DNA from: Lytechinus variegatus
Lineage: Eukaryota > Echinodermata > Echinoidea > Temnopleuroida > Toxopneustidae
Length of the DNA stretch: 64,000 nt
Assembly: GCF_018143015.1 (NCBI RefSeq)
Contig: NC_054743.1
Coordinates: 35,211,243 to 35,275,242, forward strand
Reading direction: 5' to 3'
Positions 19,111 to 31,564 of this stretch are shown here, piece after piece. Position 1 is the first letter of the stretch; every line of letters begins with the position of its first letter. A program made the translations under genes and the position numbers. The notes below the pieces were generated by a model, which worked only from the letters and a program-made list of their open reading frames with translations, was not told the origin of the DNA and did no database searches.

Positions 19111-19844
19111 CGGAATAGATTATTTATAGATAGATGGTGCTATTTAATTCCTATTATTAATATGCTTTTTGTTAGATCAATTTATAATCACACAGATTGA
19201 CAACTATTACCAAAAGGGGAAAAAATCATATTTAAAGGATATAAGAAAGTGCTCTGTATATTCATTCATATAATGATAAAATATCAGGGCTAAATTAAAC
19301 CCAAGGCCACCCAAGTCCATGTCCTTTGATGTCGTCAGAAATGGAATTGATGCCCCTCTGATTATAAGCAGACTGAGGGCCAAAATAAGAGCCCCCTTTT
19401 GCCCGTGGCCTTGGTGCCCCCCTTGCGGTGATCAAGACAGTGCATGTGTCCCATTGAAAAGTATAATTTACTATTGATGCCCTTTTTTTTAAAAGATGTT
19501 TAAAGTGAGCACCACCTTTCCTTTAAAAATGGCCTTGACCCTAGTTATTCTTACTTGGAGCCATGAAATATTATTTTCTTCAGTATGCATACTGTTTCAT
19601 ACATGGTTCATTGTCTTTTGGCTTTTATCAACAATTCAACAATTGCTTTAGACATGTAATGCGCTAAATTTGCGTAATGTTTGTTAAAAATTTCCAATGG
19701 TATGAAAAGATCAGGACTATGTAAACACAATGAATGAATTAAAAAAGAACAGTAAATTCTTATATTTTGTATGTTTTATGATTTTGTTGTATTGCAAGAG
19801 AAACCTTGGTTGGAAAGGTTAACTAAGAAATGGCAGGAATAGTG

Positions 19845-20032
19845 AATGGATGGATAGATGGATGAATGAATGGATGGATGAATGAATGGATGAATAGATG
19901 GATGAATGAATGGATGGATGGATGGATGGATGAATGAATGGATGGATGGATGGATGGATGGATGAATGAATGGATGGATGGATGAATGAATAAATGAATA
20001 GATGGATGAATGGATGGATGAATGAATGGTTT
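19845..20032 (+). repeat. Tetranucleotide microsatellite (GGAT/GAAT)n
   Basis: About 190 bp of GGAT and GAAT units with no larger regular period, e.g. ATGGATGGATGAATGAATGG. Some units drift to TAGAT and AAAT. Confidence 0.9.
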
Positions 20033-21280
20033 AGCGATTAAAGGAGTAAGTGGTTGGTTATGAAAGAACGATTGAATGAATAATTCCTGTCCTAATGAAG
20101 ATATACATTGAGATCAATGAATTCAAATTCGTTTTGACAAATCAAGGGACTGAAAAGTAAAAACTGAATTATTATTGACAACAAATGTACATATTTTTTC
20201 TTCTTGATATTCAACCATAGATATGTTGTTTGCTTGTATATCTTCATACAATACTTTATTTTTTTTCCAAAAAAATTGTTTCAATAACATCTCAAAATAG
20301 ATTTTGACTCTAGTTGTGTTCATTGTGATTTGGGTCATAAAGAAGTTTGTAGACAATGTACAATAAATTTGTTTATTCCCCTCAACAATATCAGTTAACA
20401 CACTGTCTAATTAAAGCTTTTTCACAATTTTTGTCTCCTTTTTGTTAAACAGACATTTTTCCACAAAACCGGAGTTATTTTCAGAGTAGAAAATAACAGG
20501 TGATATGTCAGCTGGCCTGTGTCAATCAACAAAAATTAAACATAGCAAATAAAGAGGAGAGAGAGAGAGAAAGACGTGGAGAGCGAGCAAAATAGAAGAT
20601 GGGCATGCACCACGGTAATATTTCCGTGGCATGCACGAGTACGGAGAACTTGGAATCTCTTTCCAAAGTAGAGTAGCGCCCCCTACGTGTAGACATTGCA
20701 GCAGCATATAAAATACATACACAATATTATGTATGCATGTGCTGGAAATATGTATGCAGCCCCCGCCCCCCCCCCAAAAAACAAAAAATCTCATCCGTGT
20801 TAACGATAAATCCATTAAACTCCCTTCTTTATATCTGGCCGTTGTTGCCTATCTGCAAACCCGATAAATTATTTTCAAAATTATTGTTTGTATGAAAATA
20901 TGACCAACAGTTCAAAAATACCCATGTAGAAGTTTGGGATCATAATATCTTCGGGAAAGTGTTTTCCTGAAAAACAGTGGACCACTTTAAAATTTTTGCC
21001 CTATTTCCCTCAATAATTATGCCAAACGGTCGTTTAGTCGCTCGAAATAACGCGCTGACACAGTGCCTTATTAGGGATATAACCGTTTTTAGGTCAATAT
21101 ACTATATGAAAATATAAGTTTGCGCTTCGCGCTCGCATTTTTTCGTTAGATCCATGTCCTGTTTATCAATGCCGACGAATAGTCCCTTTTTTGGGTTAAT
21201 ATATTATATCTTATATATTTAGAATATCTTGAAAATGCTACAGCGAGAAGAGGATGTCGCAGTTATCCCGCAAGTTTCCC
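20033..21280. other. Intergenic stretch, no gene seen
   Basis: AT-rich sequence with a GA-rich run near 20550, a C-run at 20760-20775, and TGCGCTTCGCGCTCGCATT near 21120, a motif shared with the hAT-like element at 37884-38633. Nothing codes for a recognisable protein. Confidence 0.4.
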
Positions 21281-21284
21281 TTGA

Positions 21285-21796
21285 CATTAAGTTGTTTCTA
21301 ATAAAAGCAAATAATAAGAAGAGTAAAAATAAAGAATTAAAAATAGAGGAAAATATTTGCGCAGGTTTGATGAAAATACATCAAAAAATATGAAAGTAAT
21401 AAAATTTGAAAGTTTCTGATTTTTGACGTCATACGCGAGCAGTTTCCCCATTTTTCATGTAATACAAATTCCATAAGTTCTCATGTTTTCGTGAGGGAAC
21501 ACGATAAATTAAATTACTTTTCTTATAAAGGAAGGTATGAGATGATGTCTGATTATATATCCTTCGCACGAGATCACTTTCATTTTTTTTATAAAAGGAC
21601 ATGAAAAAATAAATCATATCCCATGCACGACGTGTTGAGCAGCTGCTCGTCTGTAACGTCACAGAATAAAAACAAAACAATTATCAATGAATCGTTATTG
21701 TTTGACGGATTTTCATCAAAACTCCGCAAATATTTTAGGTCATTTTTTCTGCTTTTATTATAACCAACTCAATGTCAGGGTGAGCCGCCCCTTTAA
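21285..21796. mobile_element. MITE family A (right part), ending at a shared TTAA
   Basis: Its right end TCAGGGTGAGCCGCCCCTTT matches the end of the intact copy at 32718-33222 (TCAGGGTGAACTTCCCCTTT). The shared interior includes GAAAATACATC, TTTTTGACGTCATACGCGAG, CAGTTTCCCCAT and GTAATAC. The left TIR is missing. Confidence 0.7.
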
Positions 21797-22258
21797 AGGA
21801 TAATCCATCAAAAAAATAATTGAAATGTTTAACAAGCATAGTATATAACACTGAAAATTTACTCAAAATCGTATGTAAAATGAATTAGGACATGTCCAAA
21901 TTTTACCTAATTTCACAAAACAGTTATATGTACATCCTGTTCGCTATGTAAATGAGAGGATTAATGACATCATCCACTCACTATTTTTTTTCGTTTTTTA
22001 TTATATAAAATATGAAATATTCTAATTTTCTTTTTTATTGTCCTATGAAACAAACTCTTATTCCTCCTTGAACATATGGAATTGCCATTGTCTTAACATT
22101 ATTGGTTCAGTCAAGTTGGTCTTTATTGTCAAATCTGTAAAAAATTGAAACATTTTAGAATTCAAACAATAAACAAATCCCGAAGAAATAGTGAGTGGGG
22201 GACATCATCTACCATGCATTTTACCAAGTTGTGCATAAAGACCCGTATTGTGAAGTCA
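21793..22258. mobile_element. MITE family B, left part
   Basis: It begins TTAAAGGATAATCCATCAAA and carries GCATAGTATATAACACTGAA, TCAAAATCGTATGTAAAATG and AATAGTGAGTGGGGGACATC, matching the copy at 13903-14516. Its TTAA is the last four bases of the family A element before it. The right part is displaced (see 22886-23150). Confidence 0.65.
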
Positions 22259-22885
22259 GGTTCAAGTTAGACCACGGTCTCACTTTATGCTAAAATTATG
22301 GGGAGCCAAAAATGCAAAATTTCTGTTTATATTGAATATTTTGTATGTTTACTATTTTGTTTCACCTTGCTTTCATAACGAAGAATGATACTTCAGTTCT
22401 CATTCCCAGACAATACACGAGTTCGTAGTTTCAAAGATTTCAAAGCAAGATATTACGTAAGCTTGCCTTACATAGCAGGATGAAGAAATTGAATAGACCA
22501 GGTGACTAGAATAGCACACCAATGAACACTTAATGGAGGTATTTGTTGCATTCCTACTTTGAATGCATATCTTAGCATGTTGCAAAATGTATTTGACAAA
22601 CTGTGAAATACCAGTCGTTCGTGGAAGCATTGTTGTTTTTTATGGATGTAAATGAAAACGACAATTCAAAAGAATATATGAATAATCAAGACATCAAAGT
22701 TGGTGCTTATCTCATTAGATTTTAAAGCACCATGTCACTTTAGTACAAATGACCTTCTTCTGATCATGCGTAGAATCTTTTGATCATGCGCAGAAAGGAA
22801 CTACGAACTGGCTTATAATGAGCAATTCGGGTGCCACATGAGTTGATAAATTGAATGTGTACTGTAAGGGATTTGTGCTCCAGTT

Positions 22886-23150
22886 GGCTCTCCATAGTCA
22901 TACAACTTTAAACCAGGGTTAAAATTAAACCCGAGTTCAGAATACGGGACTAAGTGTTTTGTGAAAAATAAGATAACTTTAAAACTGTCATAAGTTTCTT
23001 ATTTTTCAACGTTATGTTTATTTGATTTTTCTCTATTGATTCAAATTAACATATTTTTGAGGTTGACTTGACTTTAAAGCCCGTATTCTGAACACGAGAT
23101 TAAATAAACTCCGGTTTAAAGTTGTGGTTTAACTATGGATAGCCAATAGT
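22886..23150. mobile_element. Palindromic MITE holding a family B 3' fragment
   Basis: The left arm (GGCTCTCCATAGTCATACAA, then ACTTTAAACCAGGGTT and TCAGAATACGGG) is inverted on the right (CCCGTATTCTGAACACGAGA, CCGGTTTAAAGTTG, ACTATGGATAGCC). Between them lies the end of family B (TCTCTATTGATTCAAATTAA, then TTGACTTGACTTTAAAG). A half copy of the palindromic type is near 23420-23465. Confidence 0.6.
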
Positions 23151-24500
23151 GGCATAAACATTAAATAGAAAAGGTTCAATAATAATTATATCAGTTCATT
23201 TGACTCTCAAGCATTCCTTACCTGTTCTGGAAGTATGAAACAAGCTAGATGTCTTCATCATTAAAGGATTTAGAAAGATCAAAGTAATTAAAAAGTACAT
23301 AATATTATGTAAATAAAATGGCCACATTTTAGCTTCCCACAATATTTTTGCACAGAGTTATAGACCATGATCCGAGTTAAGCACATGGAGATATATTACT
23401 AGTTATTAGTATATATATGGTTAAACCTATGGGTTAAATACAAGTTCAGAACACGGAACCTAATGTCTTTGTGCTCTATATATGTAATGTGCGGTGCGCG
23501 AGAAATAAATATATGAAATCATGAATACTATACGAGAAACGTGCAATGATTTACGATCTATGTTTACGATGTTAAGATAGCAACATAATCGCCATTAAAA
23601 GGCGATGTTTTCATAGTTGGTGCTTCATAAATTTGCCGCTAATGTTTCTCAATACTGGATCTTCAGCGATAATAGGTCATAAATTAAGATGGGAATCATG
23701 ATTGTTTGGTGACGGATGCTACCTCTCTCATGAAATGCTATGTCTCATCTGATTACGGTGGCGGCCCCAAGGGGGTGAGGGCATGGGGGCATTTTCCCGT
23801 TGACGCCCCAAAAATTTTGAAAAATGAAGAAAAAAATGTTGAGTATTTGAAAACAATGCTGCCACAAGCATCATATTCAAGCTGTAATAAATATCAGCTT
23901 CCACTTTGACTTAAAAATTTGAATAAATCTCACAATTTTTCTTGTCCTTCTTTGCCCCCAACATTTCATTTTGCCCTCCAATTGGTCCCTCCCATTTTAA
24001 ATGTCGACAGGCTGTCGAAATACAGAAAGCTGTCTTTACCCCAACACCCAATCTGAAATACATTTTTTTTCTCATTCATGTCATTAGATACGGTACTCTG
24101 TATAAAATGCACGATGTTTCTTGGTACTTGGGGCTTACGTTTAATTTACTAGTAATACACTCGTGTTCCAGTGGTCATTTGGTATGTTAGGGTTAGGGTT
24201 ACATTCTCATCCAGTCTTTTAATTCAGTTTCACTTTCAACAGATATTCATAGATCTATGAAAATATTTAACTATTTATGAAACAAATATGTACATTTTCT
24301 TTATACAAGTATGCTCATTCTCAATTGTATTATAGTATGTATTTACATATAATCATGTCGTGTAATGTTCTAATTTTGGATATAAATTTGAATTTTGAAT
24401 GCTGAATTTGAATAGAACACCCGATATTTCTCAAGGATGTTTATCGTCATGGACGATAATATGTGTCGATTGTTCCCGTCCCTCCCATGTCAAGAATGGT

Positions 24501-24997
24501 TACACTTCGTAATTCCGAAGGTTCTTTATTCCGAAGGTTCGTAATTCCGAAACACGTAAATTGCCTATACCTCGATGTTCGTTAATCCGAAAATGTAAAA
24601 GGGTTCGTAAATCCGAACATTTGTGGCGTTATTCCGAAGGTTCGTTATTCCGAAGTTTTGATAATCCGAAAATGAAATAGGGTTCGATGTTCCGAAGTTT
24701 TTTAATCCGAGAACAAAATAAGGTTCGTTGTTCCGAACGTTCGTTAATCCGAAAACGAAATAAGGTTAGTTAATCATTTAGTTTTCGGACTAACGAACCT
24801 TCGAAATTACGAACATCATTTCTTTTTTCGGATGAACGAACCTTCGGAATTACGAACCTCACTTCGTTTTCGGACTAACGAACCTTCGGAATTACGAACC
24901 TCATTTCGTTTTCGGACTAACGATCCTTCGGAATTACGAACCTTCGGAATATCCGAACCTTCGGAATAACGAAGCTCCGGAATTACGAATGTATGCG
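24501..24997. mobile_element. Foldback element built of TTCGTAATTCCGAA units
   Basis: The left half (to about 24775) is a string of degenerate 20-27 bp units such as GGTTCGTAATTCCGAA and TTCGTTAATCCGAAAA. The right half is the same unit in reverse complement (GGAATTACGAACCTTCGG, TTTTCGGACTAACGAACCTT). The whole can fold on itself. It is flanked by GTCAAGAATGGT (24489-24500) and GTCAAGAATAGT (24998-25009), a likely target duplication with one mismatch. Sea urchin TU elements have inverted arms made of short tandem repeats; this is similar in design but I cannot claim the same family. Confidence 0.8.
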
Positions 24998-25009
24998 GTC
25001 AAGAATAGT

Positions 25010-25900
25010 ATGCGAAATGAAAAAGGTCCCACATTAATTGCTTTGGGGTAAAACTAAAAAGGAAACTTAATTAATAGAATTACGAAAGAGAAAGTTTACA
25101 AATTATTGTCGATGTGGTGTGTGCTATATGGAATTCAGATTTGGGGAGCTGTTTTGTGGTGCATTTTAATTCTACTATTATGCCATCATTAGAGTGAGAA
25201 TTTCTGATTTATAAGCGAAAAGAAAGTGTCTCTGATTTTAGAAAAGTCTTTAATTGCGATATTTGTAAACAAAGGATATGAAATATAGAAAAAAATGACC
25301 TTCCTCTGATCATGCGTAGAATCTTTTGATCATGCGCAGAAAGGAACTACGAACTGGCTTAGTACAACAGTTAATTCAATCTGGTCCCCGTGAGGTTTAC
25401 AATGAATTGTATGAAAGAAAATTTCTAATTGGATCCTGATCAGTGTTTTTAACAAAGTGCACATGCAAGAATTATCTCGATTGGGCATTGGCATTCAGCA
25501 ATTGATTGCAAACCTATATATGATACGGTCTTACGAAGTCATAGGTTTCCAAAATGATACAAGCTCTGTCTGAATGGCGTGTTACATTATATTTATATGC
25601 AGGAGTATCTTACTGAAACAATCAAACTTTTTACGATAATGTTTCAAGTTTTACACCAGTAGCTGATTCCATGAAAGGTATACCAACCGGACACATCCAC
25701 GAGATCTGAAATACGGTAACTGAATTGAACTAATGTATTTCTCTTAAAATCGTGGTATATTCACTAGGCGTGCCAGATACCTCTCTCCCGCTTCATTTAA
25801 AAACAAAAGCAAAACAAAACACGAGAGGAGACAAAGAGGGGGAAAAAGATAGATGCATTATTGTGACCCCCCACTTTTGGATTTTTGGGGACACACACAC
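25010..25900. other. Intergenic stretch with one copy of a 66-bp duplicated block
   Basis: Positions 25296-25361 repeat 22750-22815 with one mismatch. No other structure or gene was recognised. Confidence 0.5.
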
Positions 25901-25909
25901 ACTGTAAAT

Positions 25910-26130
25910 ACTGTGGTGTTAAAACTGACACCAATTTGTTAAAATAGAGGACCACACCCTGAGGTGTTAAAATTACACACTATAGAGATTAGACATAACA
26001 CCAAAGAGTGTAAATGTAACAACCAAAGGTGTTGTAATAACACCTATAGGTGTGAAACTTACACCACCAATTTAACACCGGTGTAAAATAACTAGTGTGG
26101 TCCTCTATGTACACCGGTTAACACCACAGT
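25910..26130. mobile_element. Palindromic MITE of the GTGGTGTTAA type
   Basis: Perfect 13-bp terminal inverted repeats ACTGTGGTGTTAA and TTAACACCACAGT are backed by inner inverted pairs (GAGGACCACAC and GTGTGGTCCTC). Related GGTGTTAA-rich fragments lie near 44540-44640, 45540-45715 and 58225-58350. Confidence 0.75.
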
Positions 26131-26200
26131 TTTTTCTGTGCACCCTTACACATAATTGCATGGCCCCTGGCTTAGTTTTCCAGCTTGGCTATACAAACGT

Positions 26201-26540
26201 CTGGGGCTCGTTGCATAAACGTTGCCATTATGGTAACTTTGCCCCAATGGTAACTACCATGGTAACGATGATCAACAACCAATCAGAATCTAGGATTCCA
26301 TGCAAGTTACCATTGGATGGTAAAGTTGTGCTGCACTCAACCCAGGTGAGGTAAATGGGTACCGGTAGGAAGTAATTCCTTAAGAAGCTGTGTGCGCTAT
26401 GAACGCCTAGATTAGCCGGGTAACATAGGAGCGCCTTGAGCACCTAACAAGGTGGATATGTGCGCAGTATAAATATCCTATATTATTATTATTATTTTTT
26501 ATTACGATAATGGTAACTTTTATATGCAACGGGTCCCTGG
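26201..26540. mobile_element. GGGGCYCGTTGCATAAA MITE split by a SINE
   Basis: The left end is CTGGGGCTCGTTGCATAAAC and the right end GCAACGGGTCCCTGG, an imperfect inverse. Both sides have a TTACCAT/ATGGTAAC segment, and the left part has TACCATGGTAAC. The SINE at 26326-26500 interrupts it. Confidence 0.75.
26326..26500 (+). mobile_element. SINE body inserted in a MITE
   Basis: It starts TTGTGCTGCACTCAACCCAG, continues GGTACCGGTAGGAAGTAATT, and ends GCGCCTTGAGCACCTAAC..GCGCAGTATAAATATC with (ATT)n. The 3' tail resembles the LINE-like tail at 16390, as expected if the SINE borrowed a partner LINE's 3' end. Confidence 0.7.
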
Positions 26541-29500
26541 TCTGAGTGTGCTTCCGGGAGTGAAAATATTTATTGGCGGTGAATTTTCATTCAAAAATAT
26601 AATGAGTAAAGTTGGAGCAAGAGGTTGAAAAGAGATGAAAATATATAGAGCTGTATGAAGCACGATTAGAATTTGTACGATGTAACTGCGTAGCACTGGC
26701 GAACATGCAACGGCACCGTATAGCGTGTTCGTGAGACAAGATACTCTAGTGAGGAATGATTAGGGATTAAAACCGTACTCCTTCAGCTCGGATACTCGGA
26801 TACGTTTATGCGTTAACCGGGAACATGATTGAAAAGCCACCCCTTCCTCCGATGTTTTTGTCCACGCCAGGCTCAAGTTTTCAAATCACCCCCACCTTTT
26901 TTTAATGGGGGAGGGGGGGCACTGGCCTAATAACATTTTCATGTCAAATCATTATCAGTATTTCTCGGAGGCATTTGTTTCACATTCACCATGTCCACGT
27001 GAATCGTTGGTTGATTCGAAATGTTTAATTACAGTTATATTACCATAAATTCTTCATAGAATTAGATTGTTACAAAATTATTCCTTTGAAATTTCGATTT
27101 GTTGTTGGTTTTCTCGCTTCGCTCCCATTCATACAAACAGGCAACATTCTTCAATGTATCTTTAAGCTGTGCGGTTTATTACTTCACTGATCTTTGTTTA
27201 TAGATGACTTGATGTCAAATGGGAGGTGTGTCTTTGTCAGATGGCATGAAATTAATACGTTTACTTCAGATTGTATCACGAACATCGTGCTCCTTTGTCA
27301 CTTTGCCCTCTGTCATTTTACCTTTACAATTTTAACATAACAATATCAAACATTTAATATTAAAATATTAAATCATCAACATAATCAATGATAAAGAAAT
27401 TATGTATGTTTGTTCTTAAAAGAGCTGTATGTTTTAATGGCCAATTAGTGTGTTATCATAATAACGTATTCCTGAATAAGAGTAGCTAATGATTTATTAA
27501 GGTGTCCGCGCTCGCGCCTTTTTCCCCATCATAAAATCGCAAATAGAAGTGATAAATCGCTTCTCCTACGAACAAGCGGATGGCTTGTTTTGAATCGGCT
27601 CAATTATAGTTGTTTTAGTTGTAGCTATGAAGGCGCGTGGCCGTCGCTTTCATGCTAATTCATCATCAAAGGAAAAAAATGACAGACGAATCGAAAAAAA
27701 TGTTAATAAAATGTTTTGTGCGGATTGTTCTTGGGTCGCGACGACCACGCATGAGTAGGACTTGGTTGTGAATGTTGACGCGGACGCAACGGGCCCAGTC
27801 GACACCGGCTAACCCTGCCCATTTAAATCTGCAGCCTTGTTTCAAAAGACACGGATTGAAGTGATATGTCGAGCTCGCTGTTGCATCGGGGAAACCCACA
27901 CCAAGTTGATGGTTTATGTGACAAGCTTTGGTGAGAAAGAAAGATTGTTTAAGACAGGGAAGTGGACGGAAAGAGAGAGAGAAAAGGAAAGATGGCAGCC
28001 ATCTGGCATGCCGAGCGAGAGTGTTGACGAAAGCTCTGCGTCCTGATATGGTCTGTAGGATACAGTTATCGAAGCCGTGTAAAGCACTGGCAAACTCAAG
28101 TGAAAAAGTCCCCCCGGGGTAAATTAGCGACGAATTACTGACACATATGCCCACTTTTATCCTTGCCCAGCTCATGTATCCTGCAGAAAAAAAAGGAAAA
28201 AAGAGAGACGTGGAAAGAGAGTTTCATAGTAGCTGGTTCCGCGAATTTTGTCATTTCGGCGTGCCGGCGGGTTTCAGGCGCGTTGTTGTATAGCCGGCAC
28301 TCCCAGCATGTTTCGTCGTGGTCCGCCGGGGACGAAATGGACTGGTCATGCAATATCTGGACGGGCTACAAGCATTTTAGCGGTTACAGATTTGGCGAAT
28401 ATAGTAATTTGATACGCAAATAATAACACAATGCAGTAAAGCCGCACGATGTTGATAATGTCGATGCATGACTGTTGCAAATCCTGCAATGGCTATTATT
28501 ATTTTCAAAGGCCTTTCTCTCCAGTACCTGGAAAATAAGCAACAAAGCTACCAGCAAGTCACTGGTGATGGGTGTTTTTTTGCAAAGAAATAAGTGTTAT
28601 TACTGCATTCTATACTGGTGCTCGTCGATCAATGTTAATTTCGAGCGAGAGCAGCGATCTAGCGAGATTAAAAAAAAAATCATTTTAAAGCACATCACAC
28701 AACCAGTCACATCCAATGCGTATACATGTTGCAAGACAATTAAGTTAAATCCTCTCATTTATAACTAACATGGGTTTAGAGGTCATTTCAAATTCCAACA
28801 AGCTTTCAATAATTTGTTCTTTTTTTATTGTCAAAATTTCATCGCTGCATTCTTCATATCATTTGAAGCATGATTGTCTATAAACATGTTAAAGAGCCTC
28901 GTCACGTTAAGTCCATGACTGTCTGCTAAAATAGTCCGCGGTTCAAGCTATTAAACTTGTTTGAAATGCATTTTTTTTAATCGAGCTCTGCAATTTCCCG
29001 TATTTTTAAATAGGGTTGGTGCAATTTTCTGTGTGAAGACTGAACCAACAAAACATGAGATAAATTGGGATGACATTATTATATCCCGCGACACATACTG
29101 AAGCCGGAAGCCCCCCCCCCGGGGGGGGGGTTCTAAATCAGAATCAATACATCATGCATAATGAAATAGTGAAGATAAGTTTTTGGTGATACAGATGAAT
29201 ATTTGTTAGTTGGATTGACAAATGAATGTTCGTAATTATACAACTATTAGAGAAATCATAAAAAATTTCCAGGGCCAGAATTGATCCAATAAATGTGAAT
29301 CATAATTATGTATCAACGGATGCATTGTACGAAAGAATGTCTGAGGCGTCCGTGGCTCCTTGTAGAAACATTATTTTCAAAGCTATACAACTTTAATCCC
29401 TTTTCGTTAAAATCCTATCGATAAAAAAATGCCAATAAGTCAAAAGTTTGTACTATGTTCGATGATTAGGAATGTGATCGTATTCTGGTTGCACGTGAGG

Positions 29501-29675
29501 AATGGGCGGAGAGGGGACTGTCTTCGTCTACTGAATAAAATAGAGAATATCGCCACCAGCTGGGTGTTTTACAAAGCCGTTCGTAGTGATCTTTTCTTGT
29601 GGTAAATGTATATACCAAAATGTTCATTCATGTAACGATGGTTTGGCGCCTAAGAAGCCTTATGAAGCGTGAAAA
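26541..29675. other. Mostly unique intergenic DNA, GC-richer at 27.5-28.4 kb
   Basis: No recognisable protein. A 170-codon minus-strand frame (27666-28175) overlaps several other open frames and lacks any known motif, so it is not called. The 27480-28420 segment is less AT-rich, contains CpGs and an octamer-like ATGCTAAT (about 27653-27660), and could be regulatory. A C10G10 palindrome lies at 29111-29130. Confidence 0.4.
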
Positions 29676-29721
29676 TGGTCAATGAATCGACTGACAAAAA
29701 TAAAACAACTGTAAATAGAAG

Positions 29722-30212
29722 GGAATGATGACGATGATGATGGCGGTGATGATGGTGGTGACGATGATGAGGAGAAGGAGTAGGAGAAGAAAAAGGAGGA
29801 GTATGGTGATGGTGACGATGATAATGAGGGTGGTGGAAGTGGTAGTTATGGTGAATGTGATGATGATGATGATGATGATGACGGTGACGACGATGATGAT
29901 GATGATGATGATAATGATGAAGATGAGGGTTATAATGATAATGATGACGTTGATGATGTTGAAGATGATTATGATTATAATGTCAATGGTGATGATGATG
30001 ATGATGATGATGATAATGATGGTCGTGATGATGATAATGATAATGATGGTCGTGATGATGGTGATGAGGAGGAGAAGAAGGAGGATTGTGATGGTGACGA
30101 CGATAATGATGATTATGGTGGTGGCAGTGGCGGCGGTGATGAAAGTTATAACGAATTTGATGGTGACGCGATGCTGAACAAAATATGATGACAACGACGA
30201 TGATGATGATGA
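29722..30212 (+). repeat. Degenerate (GAT/ATG/GTG)n trinucleotide satellite, about 490 bp
   Basis: Runs of GATGATGATGATGATG are interrupted by GGTGGTGACG, GAGGAGAAGG and ATAATGATAA variants. The long open frames on both strands, encoding Met/Ile/Arg/Val-rich sequence, are artefacts of the trinucleotide period. Confidence 0.92.
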
Positions 30213-31240
30213 ATAGGCCCAGTTCTGCCTAAAGGGATCGTAGCCCCCTCCCCTAATCCGCCGCAAATATGATTTCTGTTAACGAACTCGGTATATAAAA
30301 CGAGTTTTAACCGATTTCATCTTAGATGAGGGTGAGGTGAGAGAACTTCATGATTCAGTCGGCCTAGCTCTGAGACCACTCTCTTACGCGTACCTCTGGG
30401 CCGGTATTAACTCACCAAATAACTCCGGGTCCTCTACGAGTCACCCTTTTCCCTCCATATTTCAATCGATCGGTCGTGTATGTCGCACACCATACCACTA
30501 TTGACTTTGGAGATTATAAGCATTCATTTTCAAATGGATAATTCCATTCATATTAGGGTTAAATCCGACCATACGCCTCAACCACAGAACGGAGCTAAAT
30601 CGGTGATGTACCGCTTTAGGGTGAGTGCGTAGAAAGCGTCGAATTAAACTACCATTATGTACATAGTTAACAACGCATAAATAACCACTAGCATGTAGCA
30701 TGGTCAAGTGTGTTTCTCTCCTGTTTTTAATATTCTATTAGAATTCACACCCGTTTTTTTTTCTTTAAATGGGTAAAAGAATATTCTATCTGTAAATAAA
30801 TGGAGAACTTTCTACCTTTATCGTCAGATCTTGACCGGAATACTTGGGTATGGAGGATGCTGACCCCCTCCCTCGAAAAAAAAGAAAGAAAAGTCCTAAT
30901 TTTCAATTAGTTTTATTTTTTCAACATCATTATTTTCATCGAATTTCTTTGAAATATCTGGCAAATATGGCTTTCGTCAGGCTAAATTTCTAACAAAGTT
31001 AATTTTGATTCCATGCGGCTCGCTCGCCTCTCTTACTTACATTTTTCAAGAATAGTATCCCGTTTAGCCCAAAGCTGAAAGGGTGGTCTCATCAATCTAA
31101 TGGGAACCTTTATGATCGACCAAAATTCATAAGGGCTGCTATTCATAAAGAAGAAGGTCCACATTTTGTTGTTCGAAACAGAAATCTGAAACAAATACTC
31201 CCAAAATTCATTGTGTCGAATTGATCGTTGGCCCGGCAGC
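30213..31240. other. Intergenic stretch, no gene seen
   Basis: Non-repetitive sequence without recognisable coding or RNA features. CGAACTCGGTATATAAAACG near 30284-30303 includes a TATA-like TATATAAAA but no gene follows. Confidence 0.4.
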
Positions 31241-31249
31241 TATTGTACA

Positions 31250-31410
31250 GCTTCAGATCGACAATATCCCTTAAATCGTTGGACGCCACACAGGGTAGCA
31301 GCAACTCCATCTCTTCACGTCTTTTGGTCTGACGCGGCCGAGGTTTGAACCCCTGACCTCCCGGTTGTGAGACGGGAGCTCTACCGACTGAGCCAACCAA
31401 CTCACCGGTG
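31250..31410 (-). mobile_element. tRNA-derived SINE head (A and B boxes)
   Basis: On the minus strand TTGGTTGGCTCAGTCGGTAG carries an A box and GGGGTTCAAACCTCGG a B box, with a CCCGTCTCACAACCGGGAGG hairpin between them. This is a clear tRNA-like promoter head. The body continues toward 31250. It is not a functional tRNA: the anticodon loop does not fit. Confidence 0.8.
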
Positions 31411-31564
31411 ATCGATACTCTTACTTCGAAAACACAGATTTCTCGTTTAAGGTTCATTATTAGAGGTGGTCTCATTCGTTAAAAAAACCCTATTAAATCG
31501 ACAAACGGTAGTGTTGCTCGTAGCAAGGGAATGCGGTCATTGATAATAAAAGTCTCCCGCGTCG

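Noticed and set aside
24187..24202. TTAGGG repeats resembling a telomere
   Set aside because: Only about two units are present, which is too few for an interstitial telomere.
27666..28175. A 169-residue minus-strand open frame in GC-richer DNA
   Set aside because: It overlaps other frames on both strands, shows no known motif and has no splice or codon evidence. A chance frame is the simplest reading.
29679..30266. Long Ile/Thr/Val- and Met-rich frames
   Set aside because: They are created by the trinucleotide satellite and are not genes.
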